Positions 59,701 to 64,000 of a DNA stretch of 64,000 nucleotides are shown piece by piece. The notes under the pieces were generated by a model. The model did not search any database, was not told the origin of the DNA, and saw only the letters and a program-made list of their open reading frames with translations. Source of the stretch: Porites lobata. Taxonomy: Eukaryota > Cnidaria > Anthozoa > Scleractinia > Poritidae. The DNA is taken from assembly GCA_942486035.1 (NCBI GenBank), contig CALNXK010000156.1, positions 1,032,001 to 1,096,000 of the forward strand, given 5' to 3'. The stretch's first letter is position 1; each line of letters begins with the position of its first letter. Position numbers and translations under genes: made by a program.

Positions 59701-61867
59701 GGCTGATGTTGATATGAAAAAACGTGCAGGAGAACTTACAGATGATGAGGTAACATGCATGATTTAATGATCATGTACCAGCAACAAGCCATTGAAATAT
59801 TGCGTCAACATAATTATTTTCTTTGAAATCTTCGAGCAATAAAAGTTTCCTTTCTCATTTATTTTGGTGCTGCAAGCATTGACCATTATGATGCACTATT
59901 TTTTCTCTGACAGGTGGAGCGTGTCATTACTATAATGCAGAATCCACGGCAGTACAAAATCCCTGATTGGTTCCTTAACAGGCAGAAGGACATCAGAGAT
60001 GGCAAATACTCACAGGTATAGAAATTAATATGAAAAATTGGAGCAACCCTCCAAGTTGCTACCATTTTAGGCAGCATAGTCACTTAAATTTAAATACAAG
60101 TGAAGTTTAGCCTGTGTTGTAGATGTACAGTACTATCGTCTAACCTTGGTTATATGCAGTAGTGTCTGTGAAGCAGCACCAAGATCTTTGTTCTGGGCTC
60201 CCTAAGGACTTGGTGAATTACCAGAAGTACATTTTGAGTTTTCTTTCAAACTCATTGGCAAATCGAATCAAATCATGGCATGCACTTAAATCTTGGTACA
60301 CAGTTGGAGCCCATTAAAAGTATTTTAGGGCTGTTTCGTGGATGGACATAACCATGAATTAATAATTTTAGTTTTGTGTGTGGCGCAGGCTCAGAAAGTT
60401 ATTCTGAAACATGAAAAACGTGAATTCTAATTGATCAGAGGAGTGTGACGTCAATAATTATTATTATTCTGGATTTTTCTACTAATTCGAGCACTTAACA
60501 AAATCCAAAAGCATAGCTTTTTGAAATACACGTCAATGAAACCTGACCTGAAACTTGCAGTTTTGTACTGCTCTACTGAGTCTTTCGCCCAGCACGTGAT
60601 GCATGACAAGTTGCATGCAATCAAATTACAGTAAACTTTGCTTGTTGTTTTCTTCAAAAACTAAGAAATGCATGTGACAGTGGCCAATCTCTGTAGGTAC
60701 ATCTGTAGTCTTTTTAACTGGACTACACATTTTATATACATGTATTTGGCATTCACATGTAGAGGGAACTAACAACTGTAGACTTAAGTAACATGAAAGC
60801 AACGCAGTTGAACATTTAGTAACTAAAAACTATCAGCATTTTGAGTTACTGTAATTATTGTTAGAGATGATAAAGTAAAAAAATGGTTGTTATCTCTCGA
60901 GTGGTATTATGGTTCATGTTTCTTTCAGTGAATTGTAAAGCAAGTTTAGATTACCAAAAGTTTATGGGAAAATATCTTTCACAAGATACATTTATAACAA
61001 AATTGTTTGGGTGCAAATGAACTGATAAGAAATCTGTTACATTAAACAGATATTGTTTTGGCTGTATATCCTGGCACTTTAAATTAATTCCAAAAAAATT
61101 TTAACTTGGAAGGTTGTGATGTAGTTATTTTTAAATGATTTCATAAACTGCGCTAAACATTGCAATGCCTTGTTGCCTTTAGATACTTGCTAACAATCTT
61201 GAAAGCAAGCTTCGTGAGGATCTTGAGAGACTGAAGAAGATCCGTGCTCATCGTGGTCTTCGTCATTACTGGGGGTAATTATCTTCTCATTATTTGTATT
61301 TTAAATGAAATGATATTATGTGTGGAGAGAAGAACAGAGAAAAAAATTCTGAGTTCCAGATGGGAATTGAACCCACAACCTCCTGTGCACTAGTCGGATG
61401 CTCTAACCACATTTTGCCACAGCATTTTTAAACTTTTTAGCGGAGTTGTCACTAAGATTTCACGTTGCCGGGTAAATGCAACATGTAGGCATGGAATCGA
61501 ATAGCTGAGGATTTATTTTGGTTTTATTTTTCTTCTATTTTCCAATGAACATAGCCAGGGGAAATCCCTTGTCCTCGGCTCTTAATGACAGCCCCTGATA
61601 GAGTAACTTTTACATATTGTACACTGCAGCATCTGAGATCTAAATATTCTTCACATCATATGAAAGCCAAATTCAGTAATTGTTCTATTATTCAAAATGT
61701 TTCTTAATTCTTTACCGCCTTGCTGCCTTGCCGCCTTGCCTCAAACATTTGTCTGATTCTCATAACCATAATTTTACCTTTTTTTCAGTCTGCGTGTGCG
61801 AGGACAGCACACGAAGACCACTGGTCGCAAGGGCAGAACTGTTGGTGTTGCCAAGAAGAAGAACTAA
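56720..61867 (+). CDS. RPS18: 40S ribosomal protein S18 (uS13)
   Basis: uS13 sits in the head of the small ribosomal subunit and contacts tRNA and the large subunit. Coding exons are 56720-56722, 57270-57368, 59663-59749, 59914-60015, 61183-61274 and 61789-61867, a total of 462 nt, 153 residues plus stop; human RPS18 is 152. All introns are GT-AG and the phase is continuous. Diagnostic blocks are EKFQHILRVLNTNIDGKQK, GVGRRYANLV, VERVITIMQNPRQYKIPDWF, LREDLERLKKIRAHRGLRH and RVRGQHTKTTGRKGRTVGV. The first coding exon is the ATG alone, spliced to GCCCTAGTT, an arrangement I also recall for vertebrate RPS18 genes. A poly(A) signal follows 27 nt after the stop. Confidence 0.98.
57600..57905. repeat. 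dispersed repeat in RPS18 intron 2
   Basis: This contains GGGGGGTCCGGGGGCATGCC followed by AAATTTTGCAAATTTCGG, like the segment at 16640-16700. Only the G-rich core and its flank are clearly shared. Confidence 0.5.
59094..59491. mobile_element. hAT-like MITE with 7-bp target duplication
   Basis: The ends are AGGGGCATCCAACG and CGTTGGGTGCCCCTG, inverted. CTCTTAG flanks both sides (59087-59093 and 59492-59498). The CAGGGGC-type terminus and the 7-8 bp duplication fit the hAT superfamily. It is 398 bp, non-coding, in RPS18 intron 2. The window's first 104 bases are the end of another copy. Confidence 0.75.
61310..61430 (-). repeat. tRNA-derived SINE, copy 3
   Basis: On the minus strand this reads GGTTAGAGCATCCGACTAG, then box B GGTTCAATTCC, then GGAACTCAGAATTTTTT, like the 33-kb copies. 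It lies in RPS18 intron 5. Confidence 0.65.
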
Positions 61868-61893
61868 ATTGTTACCACCATTGTGCTAAATGT

Positions 61894-61899
61894 AATAAA
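61894..61899 (+). terminator. RPS18 poly(A) signal
   Basis: AATAAA begins 27 nt after the stop codon, followed by A- and T-rich sequence. A very short 3' UTR is usual for ribosomal protein mRNAs. Confidence 0.75.
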
Positions 61900-61942
61900 G
61901 AGCAGCATGAACATAACACTTGAGAATATGTTTGATATTTGT

Positions 61943-62151
61943 ATGAAAGTGAACATGATCTTGATTCTTCACAGTTGAATGAACAACCTAAGCAGATGAA
62001 AATTCAGGCTTGACTGGGAAGCAAACCCTGACCTTTGGGATGACTGGACACAATGCTCTATCCATTGAGCTAAGCCAACTGGAGAGCAGGCCATTGTGAG
62101 GCCATTTTTCAACCGTTTAGGCTAAACTGCCAAGATCATGTTCACTTTCAT
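61943..62151 (-). repeat. tRNA-like module bounded by perfect terminal inverted repeats
   Basis: The outermost 21 bp at each end (starting ATGAAAGTGAACATG) are exact inverse copies. Between them, on the minus strand, lies a tRNA-like unit: acceptor-like GGCTTAGC, box A TAGCTCAATGG, box B-like GGTTTGCTTCC and GTCAAGCCTGAA. It matches 48978-49170. Confidence 0.8.
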
Positions 62152-62397
62152 ATCTTTAACTGCGGTTCAAAATTAATATGGTTCATTTCATATATTTCAA
62201 TTCTTTGATATTTTTGTTGAAACAATCAGCATTTTGAACAAGTTCAAATATTTGAGTTGTTAAGACCTGGAACCCTCTTTACCTCGTGCCCCGTTTTGAC
62301 ATTCCACTTGCAATACCACATGGAGGTGTGTTCAAACATGTATTAGACCTTAATTGGCCACTCCATGAACTGCAGGGAGGTTGGAGGCAAGCTTTGG

Positions 62398-62510
62398 TAG
62401 CCTGCGAGCAAGCTCTCCATGTAGGGGAGTTGTGAGAAGTCACATGAGAGCAGCACCCAAAAGGAGATGCAAGGTAAAAGGAGAGCTTGCTAGCAGGTGA
62501 AAGCTTTTGG
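62398..62510. repeat. degenerate MITE of the TAGCCTGCGAGC family
   Basis: The left end TAGCCTGCGAGCAAGC and the inner GGGGAGTTGTGAGAAGTCAC match the element at 63596-63668. The right end, GAGCTTGCTAGCAGG, is worn. Confidence 0.55.
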
Positions 62511-63250
62511 TTGCAACAACCTCTGGGATTGTCTGAGTGAACAAGCATTTGCTATGATTGGCTGATGACATCCAGAGTCAACCTGTTATTGATTATACTG
62601 AATGCCTTTATGGTGAGAAATCTTTGTGCCAAACGTTTGTACCCATTCCCATTCAAAATGTGTGAAAACACCGCTCAACCTCTGCAGAAAAAAGAAGGGA
62701 ACTGGGTCGAGTTTCGCGCTGGCTTTTTTTCCTGTTGGTCGCTGAATCCGCGTGAACATGGAAAAACTATTTTAAGGTCGACTTGTGTTAAAATAGTATC
62801 AAGACGGCGGCAACAGTCCGGCTAACAGGCGTAGAGTCCCTTTCAAAGCGTTTAAAAAGAATTTCAGTCTAAAGAGGTTTTCGTCTTTTCCTCAAGCGCT
62901 TTTTTCCTGTTGGTCCAATCAATGCCAACACCCATTTGTCAGCTAAAAGCAAGCGTGCCAACACCCGTAAAAGCAAGCGTGCGTAAAATACGACCGCATA
63001 TTTGGTAGCCTGTTCCAAGCTCCGAGATAGTGGTGAAAAGTCGTTCAGTCAAAAGAAATGCGCAAAACGCGCGGGGGCTGGGCGCCACCGTCCCCTTTCC
63101 CAACCACTGACAATGGTGGAAGAACCGAACAGAGTAGCCTTAACTAAAACTGGGCCTAGCGCTTGATTACAGATTTCTACCATTTCGCTGAACTTTTCAT
63201 GCACCAAACCTGGTGCTTAAAAAATCTGGCATTTTTATCTGGAGTTCGAG

Positions 63251-63446
63251 TAGCCTGTTCCAGGCTCCGAGATAGTCAGGTCCGCTGAATTGAGAAAGCG
63301 CAAACACGAAAATAAAACGGGAAGGAACTGGGGAGAGCGGGGGCGGCGGAGGCTCTCTCTCCCTTCCTTTTTCCTGCCCCGCCAACTTTTCGCGTGCCTT
63401 TTTCTTTCGCGTCTTCCCCACCATCTGAGAGCCTGGAACAGGCTAC
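63251..63446. mobile_element. 196-bp MITE with 8-bp target duplication
   Basis: The inverted ends are TAGCCTGTTCCAGGCTC and GAGCCTGGAACAGGCTA(C). AGTTCGAG occurs directly outside each end (63243-63250 and 63447-63454), an 8-bp duplication as made by hAT-type transposases. The interior is purine-rich and non-coding. A second, partial left end (TAGCCTGTTCCAAGCTCCGAG) lies at 63007. Confidence 0.75.
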
Positions 63447-63595
63447 AGTTCGAGAGTCTGCAATTCGGCCGTGTTTTACCCCCTTGGTAAGGTATTCTAA
63501 ACCTGTAGCTTGTCTATGATACTGGTGCCTCTGTCCTCTGGGGTCTGTCTTCAGATTGTAGGGAGTTTTAGCAACGAGAACGGCGACGGTAACGA

Positions 63596-63668
63596 TAGCC
63601 TGCGAGCAAAGCTTTCCATTTGGGGGAGTCGCGAGAAGTCACGCGAGAACCGCTTGCTCGCAGGCTAC
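63596..63668. repeat. short MITE, TAGCCTGCGAGC ends
   Basis: TAGCCTGCGAGCAAAGC on the left pairs with GCTTGCTCGCAGGCTA on the right, with TCGCGAGAAGTCACGCGA inside. It is inserted in a fragment of the 4-kb MITE family (GAACGGCGACGG before, AGCAAGGAGAACGTCAG after). Confidence 0.75.
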
Positions 63669-63799
63669 AGCCAGTACAGCAAGGAGAACGTCAGAAAAAC
63701 AATAGGTTTACAGAGCATGAGCCGTATAATGTACTCGAAAACCCTTTTCTTCTGTTTCGAAAACCTGTGTCTTAGATGCATAATCTTTAGGAAGCAAAT

Positions 63800-63940
63800 T
63801 TTCAACCAATCAGAAGCACTACCAAGACCTGGGTAGTGACATATGTCATCAGTATGGAATTTTTCCGCTCGTTTCTCAGACATCATTTCGCGGGAAGACC
63901 AGTGGTGGCCTCGCCAAATGTCGGCTGTATTCTCAGACTA
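63800..63940 (+). repeat. partial copy of the 31.5-kb MITE
   Basis: Shared with 31620-31799: CCAATCAGAAGCACTACC (in changed form), CAGTATGGAAT, CCAGTGGTGGC and AAATGTCGGCTGT followed by CTCAG. Only the right part is present. Confidence 0.6.
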
Positions 63941-64000
63941 TTTAAAAAGCCACAAAAACAAGTTCTTAAAAAACGATAAAATTTATTTCTCAGGCACTGG

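Noticed and set aside
56723..61788. Intronic C/D-box snoRNA in RPS18.
   Set aside because: I looked for TGATGA and CTGA pairs at suitable spacing with flanking pairing and found none convincing by eye. A box H/ACA search would need a folding program.

Overview
The window is eukaryotic DNA. It is AT-rich, has short conserved exons bounded by GT-AG introns, and is dense in small inverted-repeat elements (MITEs), tRNA-derived repeats and one 5'-truncated LINE. The four conserved genes are animal orthologues. The repeat types and the TPR array suggest an anthozoan cnidarian, most likely a stony coral; this is inference from repeat style and protein divergence, not from a database match.

Four complete spliced genes can be rebuilt codon by codon, with the reading phase preserved across every junction. 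RABGGTB (minus, 5921-16075, 10 coding exons, 331 aa) is the catalytic beta subunit of Rab geranylgeranyltransferase. SCAI (minus, 19619-35826, 17 coding exons, 579 aa) is a nuclear repressor of MRTF/SRF transcription and a DNA-repair factor. KLHL20 (plus, 36264-41101, 3 coding exons, 594 aa) is a BTB-BACK-Kelch adaptor of CUL3 ubiquitin ligase. RPS18 (plus, 56720-61867, 6 coding exons, 153 aa) is a 40S ribosomal protein. SCAI and KLHL20 are head to head with 437 bp between start codons. The four are unrelated in pathway; the arrangement looks like ordinary housekeeping neighbours.

Three short intronless ORFs (17362-17640 minus, 45321-45650 plus, 50554-50868 plus) share a C-terminal motif around R-R-x-A-V-C and L-E-L-L. 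They form a small protein family I do not recognise. Each has a CRE-like TGACGT site upstream. This is the best candidate for something undescribed.

Decayed material includes a GT10 alpha-1,3-fucosyltransferase pseudogene on the plus strand inside a SCAI intron, and a tandem array of TPR-coding units (about 52990-56102) with frameshifts, split by a LINE insertion. Intergenic DNA (1-5920, 16076-19618, 41102-56719, 61868-64000) is mostly MITEs, SINE-like repeats and unrecognised AT-rich sequence.
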